Source of the DNA: Flavobacterium sp. BFFFF1
GTDB lineage: Bacteria > Bacteroidota > Bacteroidia > Flavobacteriales > Flavobacteriaceae
DNA: 64,000 nucleotides
Assembly (NCBI RefSeq): GCF_002256285.1
Contig: NZ_NKJE01000016.1
Span: 25,240-89,239 of the forward strand
Direction of reading: 5' to 3'
Shown here piece after piece: positions 46,028 through 54,233 of this stretch. Each line of letters opens with the position of its first letter. The first letter of the stretch is position 1. The position numbers and the translations under genes were made by a program. The notes under the pieces are model-generated. The model had not been told where the DNA came from, searched no databases, and saw only the letters and a list, made by a program, of their open reading frames with translations.

Positions 46028-48070
46028 ATGAAAAGACTGTTACCTGTTTTGCTGTTATGTTCCGTATCGTTGTTCGCGCAGGACAGCGGCAAAGCCTGTG
46101 AGTTACTTTCTAAAATAAACAAGCTCGTACAAAGCGAGCATTACAAGCCAAAGCCGATTGACGACAGTCTTTCGGCTTATGTTTTTGATGAAATGATGAA
46201 CCGGCTCGACATCGGCCGTAATATTTTCACAAAAGAAGAATACCAGAAACTGTTGGTGCATAAAACCCGAATTGATGATTACCTGAACGCCAACGACTGT
46301 GCGTTCCTTGACGATTTTACGAGCACCTGGAAAACCGCGCTGCTCCGAAAGAGGAAAATCATTGAATCGATGAAAGCCGTAAATTTCGATTACAATTCGA
46401 AAGACAGCGTGAAATTCAGCAAAAAAAACTTCGAATTTGATCTTGTCGAAGGCGATTTTGACCGCGTCTGGAAGAAGCGCCTGCGGTTTGAGATTCTCGA
46501 TGACATTGCCAAACTCAGTAAAAACGGCGATTCGTTAAAGCAGCACTTCACTGCGCTCGAAAAATTATCAAAAGACAAGATGATTGAGAGCAATTTATGT
46601 AAGGTGACGACCATATTAGAGGATTCAAAAGGCATTGAATACCAACTCCAGACTTTTTTACTGGACCTATTCTGCAATTATTTTGACCCACATTCTAATT
46701 ATTTTTCGATGGACGCCAAGTCCAGCTTTCTTTCGGCGCTGTCAACGAGCAATTTGTCTTTGGGCCTCAATGTCGGCCTTAACGAAAAGGAGGAAATCAT
46801 CGTTGGTGATGTGGTTCCCGGTGGTCCGGCCGCCCGAAGCGAGAAATTCGAAAAAGGCGACAACATCATCAAAGTGGCCAATAACCGCGGGCAGGAGTAT
46901 TGGGTTTCCTGTACTTCGCTTGATATGATTGGGGAAATGATTTTTTCAGATTCCAATAAAGAAATTAACCTTACCCTTCGCAAGAAAAACGGAAGTATCG
47001 TCGAAGTGAACCTCCGGAAAGAAGTGATGAAAGCGAGTGAAAACAGCGTGTTCAGCTATATTGCTGAGAAAAACGGCACAAAAGTCGGTTACATCAATAT
47101 TCCCAATTTCTATTCTGATTTTGAGAGTAGGACTGTCGATGGCTGTGCTGACGATGTGGTAAAAGAGGTGATCAAACTGCAGCATGATAACGTAGAAGGC
47201 ATCGTCATTGATCTTATAGACAATGGTGGCGGCTCGATGGAGGAGGCTATTAATCTGGTAGGCATGTTTGTCGATATCGGACCTGTTTCCGTATTGGTCA
47301 ACAACAAAGGAAAGCAGAATGTGCTCAAGGATGGCAACCGTGGCATGGCTTATACCGGACCATTGGTTGTGCTGATCAACGGCAACTCTGCGTCGGCGAG
47401 CGAGTTCTTTTCAGCAGCGATGCAGGATTACAACCGTGCGATTATTATTGGCGCCACTTCATTAGGGAAAGCGACCATGCAGAACATCATGCCTTTGGAC
47501 AATAAAAATGAAGACTTTGTAAAACTCACGACAGAAAAATTTTACCGCGTGACCGGCGAAAGCGGCCAGATCAAAGGTGTAGTACCGGACATCAAACTCC
47601 CTATGCTTTTTGATAGTGTTACCAAACGGGAAGACAGCTACAAGACTGCACTGCCGAATGACGTGATTGTCACAAAAGCGCGCTTTCAACCCATGTTAAT
47701 TCCGAACAAAGAAAAAATCATCGCGCTGAGCACATCCCGTATACAAAACAGCGTAAAGTTTAACGAGTTGAAACAACTTGACGGTGAGATCAATCTCATG
47801 TACAACAAAACACGCGGTCCAATAAGGCTGACATTCGCAGACGTTTTTAAAGATATTCACGAAATCGACCCGCTGTGGAATAAGATCAAGGAGGTGGCTG
47901 AAAAGCCTTCAGGCGTGTCCATCAGCAACACCTCATACGAAAAAGGAAAGATCTCTAACGACGCCTTTGAAAAGGAAATCAGTGATTACCGCATGAAAGA
48001 TGTAAAAAGCAATCCGTACCTGGAGGAAGCAATCAATATCATCAAAGATTATAACGGATTGCAAAAATGA
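46028..48070 (+). CDS. S41-family carboxy-terminal processing protease
   Basis: 680 residues with a signal peptide (LLPVLLLCSVSLFAQ). The N-terminal helical region (about 20-220) resembles that of Prc/tail-specific proteases (DDSLSAYVFDEMMNRLDIGR). A PDZ domain follows at about 240-330 (GDVVPGGPAARSEKFEKGDN). The protease core has IDNGGGSMEEAINLVG, then INGNSASASEFFSAAM with the catalytic Ser and, further on, GATSLGKATMQ with the catalytic Lys. It acts in the periplasm. I prefer the ATG over the TTG immediately before it. The downstream gene starts 18 bases later. Confidence 0.92.
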   Translation: MKRLLPVLLLCSVSLFAQDSGKACELLSKINKLVQSEHYKPKPIDDSLSAYVFDEMMNRLDIGRNIFTKEEYQKLLVHKTRIDDYLNANDCAFLDDFTSTWKTALLRKRKIIESMKAVNFDYNSKDSVKFSKKNFEFDLVEGDFDRVWKKRLRFEILDDIAKLSKNGDSLKQHFTALEKLSKDKMIESNLCKVTTILEDSKGIEYQLQTFLLDLFCNYFDPHSNYFSMDAKSSFLSALSTSNLSLGLNVGLNEKEEIIVGDVVPGGPAARSEKFEKGDNIIKVANNRGQEYWVSCTSLDMIGEMIFSDSNKEINLTLRKKNGSIVEVNLRKEVMKASENSVFSYIAEKNGTKVGYINIPNFYSDFESRTVDGCADDVVKEVIKLQHDNVEGIVIDLIDNGGGSMEEAINLVGMFVDIGPVSVLVNNKGKQNVLKDGNRGMAYTGPLVVLINGNSASASEFFSAAMQDYNRAIIIGATSLGKATMQNIMPLDNKNEDFVKLTTEKFYRVTGESGQIKGVVPDIKLPMLFDSVTKREDSYKTALPNDVIVTKARFQPMLIPNKEKIIALSTSRIQNSVKFNELKQLDGEINLMYNKTRGPIRLTFADVFKDIHEIDPLWNKIKEVAEKPSGVSISNTSYEKGKISNDAFEKEISDYRMKDVKSNPYLEEAINIIKDYNGLQK

Positions 48071-48088
48071 AATTAAACCACCAAAACA

Positions 48089-49123
48089 ATGAAAGCTAAA
48101 TGTACCCTGTTGTTCCTGTTCCTGGGAACACTCCTTATCCAAGCACAGCAATTCAACACGCCGGTCGACTACCTGAATTATATTGGCAAAGAATCGGACA
48201 ACATATCCAGGTCGACGTGGAAATACATGGAAGCGGCCGCACACAGCAAGCGCGTGCGTAAAATCAACAATACACGGGAAGCATTACTCAAGACCATCCA
48301 GTCCGCGTCTAAAAAGATCCAGGCACTTAAAGACGGCTACAAGGGTGATGTCGAATACCGCGACCAGATGATCGCTTACCTTTCGATGTCTGAAAAGATG
48401 GTGAATGAAGATTACGCAACGATTATTGACATGCAGGAAGTAGCGGAACAATCCTATGATTATATGGAGGCATACATCATGATGCAGGAAAAGATCAATG
48501 AGAAATTTAGCTCCGAAGTGGACAAGATCAATGCGGCGCAGGATGTTTTCGCTAAAAAATACAATATCCGGATCAGCAGCGAAATGACAGCCATAGGCCA
48601 AAAAATCAGAACTTCTAACGAAGTTTTTGACAACCGTACCGATTTGTACCTGCTGTTTTTCAAAGTAAATTTTACGGAGGGTTCCATGCTGGAAGCCCTG
48701 GAGAAAAAGGACCTCAATGCCATACAGCAAAGTGCAAACGCGCTCTCTTTATATGCTGACGAGGGACTGGAAAAACTGAAAATTTTTAAGCCTTACAAGA
48801 ATGATCCCATGTTGGTAAATGCTTCCAAAAAGTATTTTGAATTTGCTAAAAAAGAAGCCACTGATTATGCCACACAGGCTGCGGCCTTCCTGATGCTAAA
48901 TCAGAAATTTGAGGAAAGTAAAAAGCTTATGGATGCAAAAACCGACAGCCAGAAAACAAAGGAAGATATCAATAGCTTCAACAAACTTGTGGAAGAGTTT
49001 AACAAAGGCGTAAACAATTATAACAAAATCAATACCAAATATAACAACGATCGCAGCAGTGCGATAGAGAACTGGAACATCACCGCCGACAATTTTGTTG
49101 CAAAACATGTGCCGGTAGGATAA
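48089..49123 (+). CDS. Secreted alpha-helical protein of unknown function
   Basis: 344 residues with a signal peptide (CTLLFLFLGTLLIQAQ). The remainder is almost wholly helical and charged, with coiled-coil-like stretches (AAAHSKRVRKINNTREALLK and FNKLVEEFNKGVNNYNKINT). It recalls a surface protein family first named in Leptospira, but I cannot confirm this. It follows the S41 protease gene at 18 bases in the same direction, so it could be a substrate, adaptor or partner; that is inference. Confidence 0.8.
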   Translation: MKAKCTLLFLFLGTLLIQAQQFNTPVDYLNYIGKESDNISRSTWKYMEAAAHSKRVRKINNTREALLKTIQSASKKIQALKDGYKGDVEYRDQMIAYLSMSEKMVNEDYATIIDMQEVAEQSYDYMEAYIMMQEKINEKFSSEVDKINAAQDVFAKKYNIRISSEMTAIGQKIRTSNEVFDNRTDLYLLFFKVNFTEGSMLEALEKKDLNAIQQSANALSLYADEGLEKLKIFKPYKNDPMLVNASKKYFEFAKKEATDYATQAAAFLMLNQKFEESKKLMDAKTDSQKTKEDINSFNKLVEEFNKGVNNYNKINTKYNNDRSSAIENWNITADNFVAKHVPVG

Positions 49124-49129
49124 AAATCA

Positions 49130-49160
49130 TTTGTAAAAACAAGCAGAAACATTATTTTTG
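49130..49160 (+). promoter_or_regulatory. Promoter of yebC
   Basis: TTTG (49130-49133), exactly 19 bases, TATTTTTG (49153-49160). This is the best match to the Bacteroidota consensus in the window. The ATG is 25 bases further. Confidence 0.75.
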
Positions 49161-49185
49161 CGTGCGTTAAGAAAATTATACAACT

Positions 49186-49896
49186 ATGGGAAGAGCTTTC
49201 GAATTTAGAAAAGGCAGAAAAATGAAACGTTGGTCCGCAATGGCCAAGGCATTCACAAGAATCGGGAAAGACATTGTAATGGCTGTTAAAGAAGGCGGGC
49301 CAAATCCTGAAGCCAACTCAAGATTGCGTGCCGTCATTCAAAATGCCAAGGCAGCCAATATGCCTAAGGAAAACGTAGAGCGTGCGATAAAAAAAGCAAC
49401 TGATAAAGATACGGCAAACTATAAAGAAGTCTTATTTGAAGGATATGCACCGCATGGCATTGCACTGCTTATTGAAACCGCGACCGACAACAACAACCGA
49501 ACTGTAGCAAACATCCGCAGTTATTTTAACAAATGTAATGGTACCATGGGGACGCAGGGATCTGTCGAATTTATGTTTGACCATACCTGCAATTTCCGAA
49601 TTCCTTCAGAAGGGATTGATGTAGAGGAACTGGAATTGGAGTTTATTGATTTCGGTGCCGAAGAAATTTTTGCCGATGAGGATGGCATTCTTATTTACGC
49701 ACCATTTGAAAGTTTTGGTGCCATCCAGAAAGAACTCGAAGGAAGGGGCCTTGAAATCCTATCCTCCGGTTTTGAACGGATTCCGCAGATCACAAAGGAG
49801 CTCACCGAAGCTCAGGTCGCCGATGTGGAGAAGCTGATTGAGAAAATCGAGGAAGATGACGACGTGATGAACGTGTACCATACGATGCAGGAATAG
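49186..49896 (+). CDS. YebC/PmpR (TACO1) family protein
   Basis: 236 residues. It starts MGRAFEFRKGRKMKRWSAMA, the Bacteroidota form of the family's start. Further signatures are KEGGPNPEANSRLRAVIQNA, NMPKENVERAIKKA, LFEGYAPHGIALLIE and TDNNNRTVANIRSYFNK. Members were annotated as DNA-binding regulators (PmpR) but at least some help ribosomes through difficult stretches such as polyproline. It is a single gene with its own promoter and terminator. Confidence 0.94.
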   Translation: MGRAFEFRKGRKMKRWSAMAKAFTRIGKDIVMAVKEGGPNPEANSRLRAVIQNAKAANMPKENVERAIKKATDKDTANYKEVLFEGYAPHGIALLIETATDNNNRTVANIRSYFNKCNGTMGTQGSVEFMFDHTCNFRIPSEGIDVEELELEFIDFGAEEIFADEDGILIYAPFESFGAIQKELEGRGLEILSSGFERIPQITKELTEAQVADVEKLIEKIEEDDDVMNVYHTMQE

Positions 49897-49930
49897 TATC
49901 AATTACGGTCGATTAAAATACATAAAAATG

Positions 49931-49960
49931 AAAACTCCGGAGGAAACTTCGGAGTTTTTT
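49931..49960 (+). terminator. Terminator of yebC
   Basis: AAAACTCCG, loop GAGGAAACTT, CGGAGTTTT plus T run. Confidence 0.85.
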
Positions 49961-50041
49961 GTTTAATACATAGGCTGGTGCAGACTCCGTTTTGCGGTTG
50001 TGCGTGTTGATGAGATTACCGACACACAGGCCATTAATGAT

Positions 50042-50049
50042 TACATTTG
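50042..50049 (+). promoter_or_regulatory. Putative -7 element for the sigma-factor cluster
   Basis: TACATTTG, an exact TAnnTTTG match, about 70 bases before the sigma gene; no convincing -33 element. Confidence 0.4.
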
Positions 50050-50120
50050 GAAAAAAAAACGTGTGAACTGTAACAACTGAAAACAAGCACAGTCATTAAA
50101 CCAAAAGCTACTAACCAAGT

Positions 50121-50672
50121 TTGGAACAAACCGGAAACCATATCGATGACCTGATCAGGCTGTGCAAGGAGAACAGCCGTTCCGCGCAGTTTGAATTATA
50201 CAACCGTTATTACAAGACGATGTATAATACCGCGTTGCGGATTGTCAAGGACATCCACTGGGCAGAGGACATCATGCAGGAATCGTTTTTAAAAGCCTTC
50301 ACAAAGCTCGATGCCTTTAAAGGAGAAGTGACTTTCGGGGCCTGGTTAAAACGGATTGTCATCAACCACAGCATTGACAACTATAAAAAAATAAATAAGA
50401 ACCAAATGTCTTCCGTAGATGACATCCTGTATAAAGTGCCTGATAACGATCAGGAAGATGAAGGTTTTGACTTCGCGGGCCTAAAAGCACAGCAAATCCT
50501 GGAGTGTATTAAAATGCTTAAGGACAATTACCGGATCGCCCTGACATTGCTTTTCGTAGAAGGATACGACCAGGAGGAAATTGGTGAAATTATGAATATT
50601 AGCGCAGGCAACTGCAGAACCCTGATTAGCCGTGCCAAAGAGAGCCTGCGTCAGAAAATAGACAAAATATAA
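50121..50672 (+). CDS. RNA polymerase ECF-type sigma factor (first system)
   Basis: 183 residues from a TTG; no in-frame ATG lies near the start. Region 2 is clear at RSAQFELYNRYYKTMYNTAL, then DIHWAEDIMQESFLKAF and FGAWLKRIVINHSIDNY, which contact the -10 region and core polymerase. Region 4 is a helix-turn-helix (LLFVEGYDQEEIGEIMNISA, then CRTLISRAKESLRQKI). A 1-base gap leads to a single-pass membrane protein gene, the place usual for an anti-sigma factor. Targets unknown. Confidence 0.93.
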   Translation: MEQTGNHIDDLIRLCKENSRSAQFELYNRYYKTMYNTALRIVKDIHWAEDIMQESFLKAFTKLDAFKGEVTFGAWLKRIVINHSIDNYKKINKNQMSSVDDILYKVPDNDQEDEGFDFAGLKAQQILECIKMLKDNYRIALTLLFVEGYDQEEIGEIMNISAGNCRTLISRAKESLRQKIDKI

Positions 50673-50673
50673 T

Positions 50674-51204
50674 ATGGAACACCACAACAAATATGGCTTT
50701 ACTCCCACAGATTTTGACACTGAGGAGCCGCCGACAGGCCACCACCAACGCTTCATGGAGCGGTTGGAAGGCAAAAAGAAAGCCAAAAGGAGATTCCCTT
50801 ACGGCAGTGTACTCTCGGTTGCCGCTACTATTTTAGTTTTATTGGGTATCTGGATGAACATCCCGACAGGAAATGATAAAGCCACCGTACATTTGTCTGC
50901 CCAAAACCGGGAGACGCAGCAGTATTTTAGTAACATCATCTGCAAGGAACTTGACGAACTGAAAAAACAAAGTTCGCCCGAAACGAAACCACTTATAGAT
51001 GATGCGTTACAGCAATTGAAAAAATTAGACAGCGACTACACCAAACTAATGGCAGAGCTGTCCGAGAAAGGCGAAAACAGCCAAATTATCCATGCGATGA
51101 TCACAAACCTTCAAACCAGGATTTCCTTTTTGGAAAAAGTATCCGAGCAAATTGACAACATCAACAAGTTAAAATCAAATCATCATGAATATCAAAATCT
51201 TTAA
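50674..51204 (+). CDS. Single-pass membrane protein, candidate anti-sigma factor
   Basis: 176 residues. A cytosolic N-terminal part of about 48 residues (HHQRFMERLEGKKKAKRR) precedes one membrane helix (SVLSVAATILVLLGIWMNI, about 50-68). The periplasmic C-terminal part is helical, ending in coiled-coil-like sequence (LQTRISFLEKVSEQIDNINK). No zinc HHCC motif of classical anti-sigma domains is visible, so the assignment rests on topology and on the gene lying directly behind the sigma factor gene. The next gene overlaps its 3' end by 20 bases. Confidence 0.7.
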   Translation: MEHHNKYGFTPTDFDTEEPPTGHHQRFMERLEGKKKAKRRFPYGSVLSVAATILVLLGIWMNIPTGNDKATVHLSAQNRETQQYFSNIICKELDELKKQSSPETKPLIDDALQQLKKLDSDYTKLMAELSEKGENSQIIHAMITNLQTRISFLEKVSEQIDNINKLKSNHHEYQNL

Positions 51205-52231
51205 ATGTTTTACCATACTGGTATTACTATTGCAAATGCCCATCGCTAGGGCCGAAGTGCTGCCAGTAAAAAAGGAAAAGAAAATCAGTAAGGCATATAA
51301 TGTCAATGCCGATGCAACAGCTGAAATTACCAACAAATACGGAAGTATTTATGTCACGACATGGGAGGAAGACAAAATCCAGATCGATGTCGTTATTACA
51401 GTAGAAGGCAAAAATGAGGATGTGGTAAATAGACGGCTAAATGCAATTGATGTGGAGTTCAACCCATTGAAAGCAAGGATTGCTGCTAAGACAGTATTTG
51501 GATCGTCAACCGGCAATATCAACATGCAGGTCAATTATACCGTGAAAATCCCCCGTAAGGGCAGTATTGACCTAAACAACCAGTATGGTAACATTGTTGT
51601 CGATAAAATATTGTCCAACAGTGCCATTGAATGCCACTATGGAAACATCAATGTGGCAGAGCTGCAGGGAGACAGCAATACGATCAAACTAAAATACTGC
51701 GACAAATCCGCCATTGGATATGCTAAAAACGTTGTCGTAGACTGCCAGTATTCGGGGTTAAAACTTAAAAAGGGCGTTAACCTCACTTACAAAGGACAGT
51801 ACTCCAATCTGGATTCTGAAGCGTTTGAAAATGTTACTTATAACGCCGATTACGGAGACCTGAACCTATTGTCTGTGACAAACCTTACGCTACGGGGGGA
51901 TTATCTCCAGATAAAAATAGGAAAGCTGGATGGCAACCTGGTGGTCAACAGTGATTACAGCACGGTAATTATTGGCAATGTGTCCGCGAGAGCAAACAAT
52001 ATCGCATTAAATCTGTCCTACACTACCGTCGACCTTAAATATGATGAGGACTACAGTTTTGACTTCGACTACAGCCTGAAATACACCGACCTGAAGTCTC
52101 CCGGACTAACGTTCCAGGCTAAGAAAGAAAGCGTCAGCACGGCACTATACAAAGGCTTTTACAAAAGCAGCGGCAAAAACAAAATGAGCATCAACGCCGA
52201 TTACGGCAACATAAAACTGACCAAAATTTAA
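51185..52231 (+). CDS. Exported DUF4097-like beta-strand-repeat protein
   Basis: 348 residues with a signal peptide (FTILVLLLQMPIARA). The mature part is a repeated beta structure with recurring YGNI/YGD/YS turns: NKYGSIYVTTWEED, NNQYGNIVVDKIL, CHYGNINVAELQG, NADYGDLNLLSVTN, NSDYSTVIIGNVSA and NADYGNIKLTKI. That suggests a beta-solenoid with rungs of about 18-22 residues. It overlaps the candidate anti-sigma gene by 20 bases, so it belongs to the same operon. A sensor or target at the cell surface is inferred from the setting. Confidence 0.8.
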   Translation: MNIKIFKCFTILVLLLQMPIARAEVLPVKKEKKISKAYNVNADATAEITNKYGSIYVTTWEEDKIQIDVVITVEGKNEDVVNRRLNAIDVEFNPLKARIAAKTVFGSSTGNINMQVNYTVKIPRKGSIDLNNQYGNIVVDKILSNSAIECHYGNINVAELQGDSNTIKLKYCDKSAIGYAKNVVVDCQYSGLKLKKGVNLTYKGQYSNLDSEAFENVTYNADYGDLNLLSVTNLTLRGDYLQIKIGKLDGNLVVNSDYSTVIIGNVSARANNIALNLSYTTVDLKYDEDYSFDFDYSLKYTDLKSPGLTFQAKKESVSTALYKGFYKSSGKNKMSINADYGNIKLTKI

Positions 52232-52270
52232 GTATTTCAATCATTAATTCTAATCAAAAACAAATTTAAA

Positions 52271-52939
52271 ATGAAAAAAACAATCCAAATCCTAGCCGCA
52301 TTGTTCGTCACGATGGTTATTCAGGCACAGGAAAAGCGCAACCCCGGTCATTTCACCGGCCTGAATGTCACCGGTTCCTTGGATGTAACCCTAATAAAGG
52401 GGGCTGAAGGTGTCACAGTATCTGCCAGCAAAGAGGTAACCGATCATTTAAAAACAGAGGTAAAGAATGACATCCTGTACATTTATATGGAAGGCAAATA
52501 CAAGGCAAAAGGCGAAGTGCATATTGAAGTTTCCTTCAATACCATGCGTCAGATCATCCTTAATGGCTCGGGTGATATCGTTACAAAGGACCATATCGAC
52601 ACGCCAAATTTACAAGTAGAATTAGTGGGTTCCGGGGACATTACAATAAATGTTCGGGCAGAAAATGTCAAAGCATCGCTAAACGGCTCAGGAGATTTAA
52701 AGCTTGAAGGGAAGGCTTCAAACTTCGAGGCTTACCTGGTTGGATCGGGCGATCTTGAAGCGATCAGGCTGGAATCCGAGAATGTTAAAGTCAATGTCTC
52801 TGGTTCAGGCGATGCGTCCGTGTATGCTTCCAAAGCCATTATGGCCCGGGTGGAAGGCTCAGGCGACATCAAGTATGGCGGAAACCCCGCTGCAGAAGAT
52901 ACCAAAGTTTCTGGTTCTGGAAGTATCGAAAAAAAATAA
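52271..52939 (+). CDS. Head GIN domain (DUF2807) exported beta-solenoid protein
   Basis: 222 residues with a signal peptide (IQILAALFVTMVIQAQ). The GIN-type head starts HFTGLNVTGSLDVTLIKG. From residue 99 a GSG-containing turn recurs at 99, 120, 139, 158, 178, 196 and 214, a period of about 19 residues, which is one rung of a beta-helix (NGSGDI, VGSGDI, NGSGDL, VGSGDL, SGSGDA, EGSGDI). It follows the DUF4097-like gene at 39 bases and ends at a terminator. Function is unknown; a surface or periplasmic role is likely. Confidence 0.88.
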   Translation: MKKTIQILAALFVTMVIQAQEKRNPGHFTGLNVTGSLDVTLIKGAEGVTVSASKEVTDHLKTEVKNDILYIYMEGKYKAKGEVHIEVSFNTMRQIILNGSGDIVTKDHIDTPNLQVELVGSGDITINVRAENVKASLNGSGDLKLEGKASNFEAYLVGSGDLEAIRLESENVKVNVSGSGDASVYASKAIMARVEGSGDIKYGGNPAAEDTKVSGSGSIEKK

Positions 52940-52980
52940 TGTATTGATACGGTTAAAGTTAGTAGTTTGACACAGAACGA

Positions 52981-53006
52981 AAAACCCCGGAAGTGATTCC
53001 GGGGTT
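52981..53006. terminator. Terminator between convergent genes
   Basis: AAAACCCCGGAA, GTGA, TTCCGGGGTTT. The stem is strong and the T run is short. Confidence 0.75.
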
Positions 53007-53112
53007 TGTGCATTTATAAGGGGACGATGTATGTCTGTATTCAGCAATTACCACTTAAAACGATCAATAAGGAAATACCCAATATTTCTTTTAAAAAGCA
53101 GTAGGCGCCATC

Positions 53113-54153
53113 TTATTTAATAAACTCTATCTTTTGCACTTCTTCAGCATTCACACTGTCAAAGAAGCCTTGTTCATTCATCCATTCATCGCTAAACACT
53201 TTACTCATGTAACGCGATCCATGATCCGGGAATATGGCAATAACATTGCTGTTTTCATCGAATTCGCCTTCTTCAGCATACTGCTTGATGGCCTGCATCA
53301 CCGCACCTGAAGTATACCCCACGAACAGGCCTTCCTTTTTCGCAATTTCCCTTGTCGTATGCGCGCTTTCTTCGTCGGTTACTTTCATAAAATGATCGAT
53401 TACGTCGAAATCAGTAGCGGTAGGAATCAGGTTTTTGCCCAATCCTTCAATACGGTAAGGATAAATCTCGTTCGAGTCAAATTCCTTGGTCTCGTGGTAT
53501 TTTTTCAACACGGACCCAAAGGCATCTACGCCCAGGATACGGATATTTGGATTTTTCTCTTTCAGGAACTTTGCAGCACCGGAAATCGTACCTCCTGTTC
53601 CGCTACAGGCAATAAGGTGCGTAATTTTGCCATTCGTCTGCTCCCAGATTTCAGGTCCAGTAGACTTATAATGGGCATCAATATTCAATTGGTTGAAATA
53701 CTGGTTGATGTAAACCGAACCTTTGGTTTCTTCATGAAGGCGTTTTGCGACGTTGTAGTAAGACCGCTCGTCATCAGCAGAAACGTGTGCCGGACAAACA
53801 TACACCTTCGCACCAAGGCTGCGGAGCATGTCAATCTTGTCTCTCGATGACTTCGAACTGACCGCCAGGATACAACTGTATCCTTTTATAATGCTTACCA
53901 TGGCAAGGCTAAAGCCTGTATTTCCTGAAGTGGTTTCTATAATGGTGTCACCTGGAGAAAGAATACCTCTTTTTTCAGCTTCTTCGATAATGTATAATGC
54001 GATCCTGTCTTTTGTTGAGTGTCCCGGATTAAATGCCTCTACTTTAGCATAAAAATTCCCGGTTAAAGATTCAGTGATTTTGTTGAGTTTTATAAGAGGT
54101 GTATTTCCTATTAAACCTAAAACATTATCGTAAGCTTTTATATCTTCTTTCAT
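53113..54153 (-). CDS. PLP-dependent cysteine synthase/cystathionine beta-synthase-like enzyme
   Basis: 346 residues of fold-type II. The start shows [16 protein letters not shown]. The PLP lysine is in [15 protein letters not shown] (about 50), where most homologues have [24 protein letters not shown] binds the substrate carboxylate, and [18 protein letters not shown] binds the PLP phosphate. [12 protein letters not shown] is the C-terminal Ser motif. It lacks regulatory CBS domains. Cysteine or cystathionine formation from (O-acetyl)serine is the likely reaction; the exact substrate is uncertain. Confidence 0.88.
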   Translation of the reverse strand: MKEDIKAYDNVLGLIGNTPLIKLNKITESLTGNFYAKVEAFNPGHSTKDRIALYIIEEAEKRGILSPGDTIIETTSGNTGFSLAMVSIIKGYSCILAVSSKSSRDKIDMLRSLGAKVYVCPAHVSADDERSYYNVAKRLHEETKGSVYINQYFNQLNIDAHYKSTGPEIWEQTNGKITHLIACSGTGGTISGAAKFLKEKNPNIRILGVDAFGSVLKKYHETKEFDSNEIYPYRIEGLGKNLIPTATDFDVIDHFMKVTDEESAHTTREIAKKEGLFVGYTSGAVMQAIKQYAEEGEFDENSNVIAIFPDHGSRYMSKVFSDEWMNEQGFFDSVNAEEVQKIEFIK

Positions 54154-54210
54154 AAAATAAATTAGTCAAGGCGTGTTTTGGAATCAATTTTTGCGGACTT
54201 CAAAACATTG

Positions 54211-54218
54211 CAAATTTA
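54211..54218 (-). promoter_or_regulatory. Putative -7 element for the cysteine-synthase-like gene
   Basis: On the minus strand TAAATTTG, an exact TAnnTTTG match, 58 bases before the ATG. Confidence 0.45.
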
Positions 54219-54233
54219 GTAAAATATTTTAAA

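Noticed and set aside
50674..51204. Classical zinc-binding anti-sigma domain in the membrane protein.
   Set aside because: No His-x3-Cys-x2-Cys motif is present; the anti-sigma role is only a positional inference.
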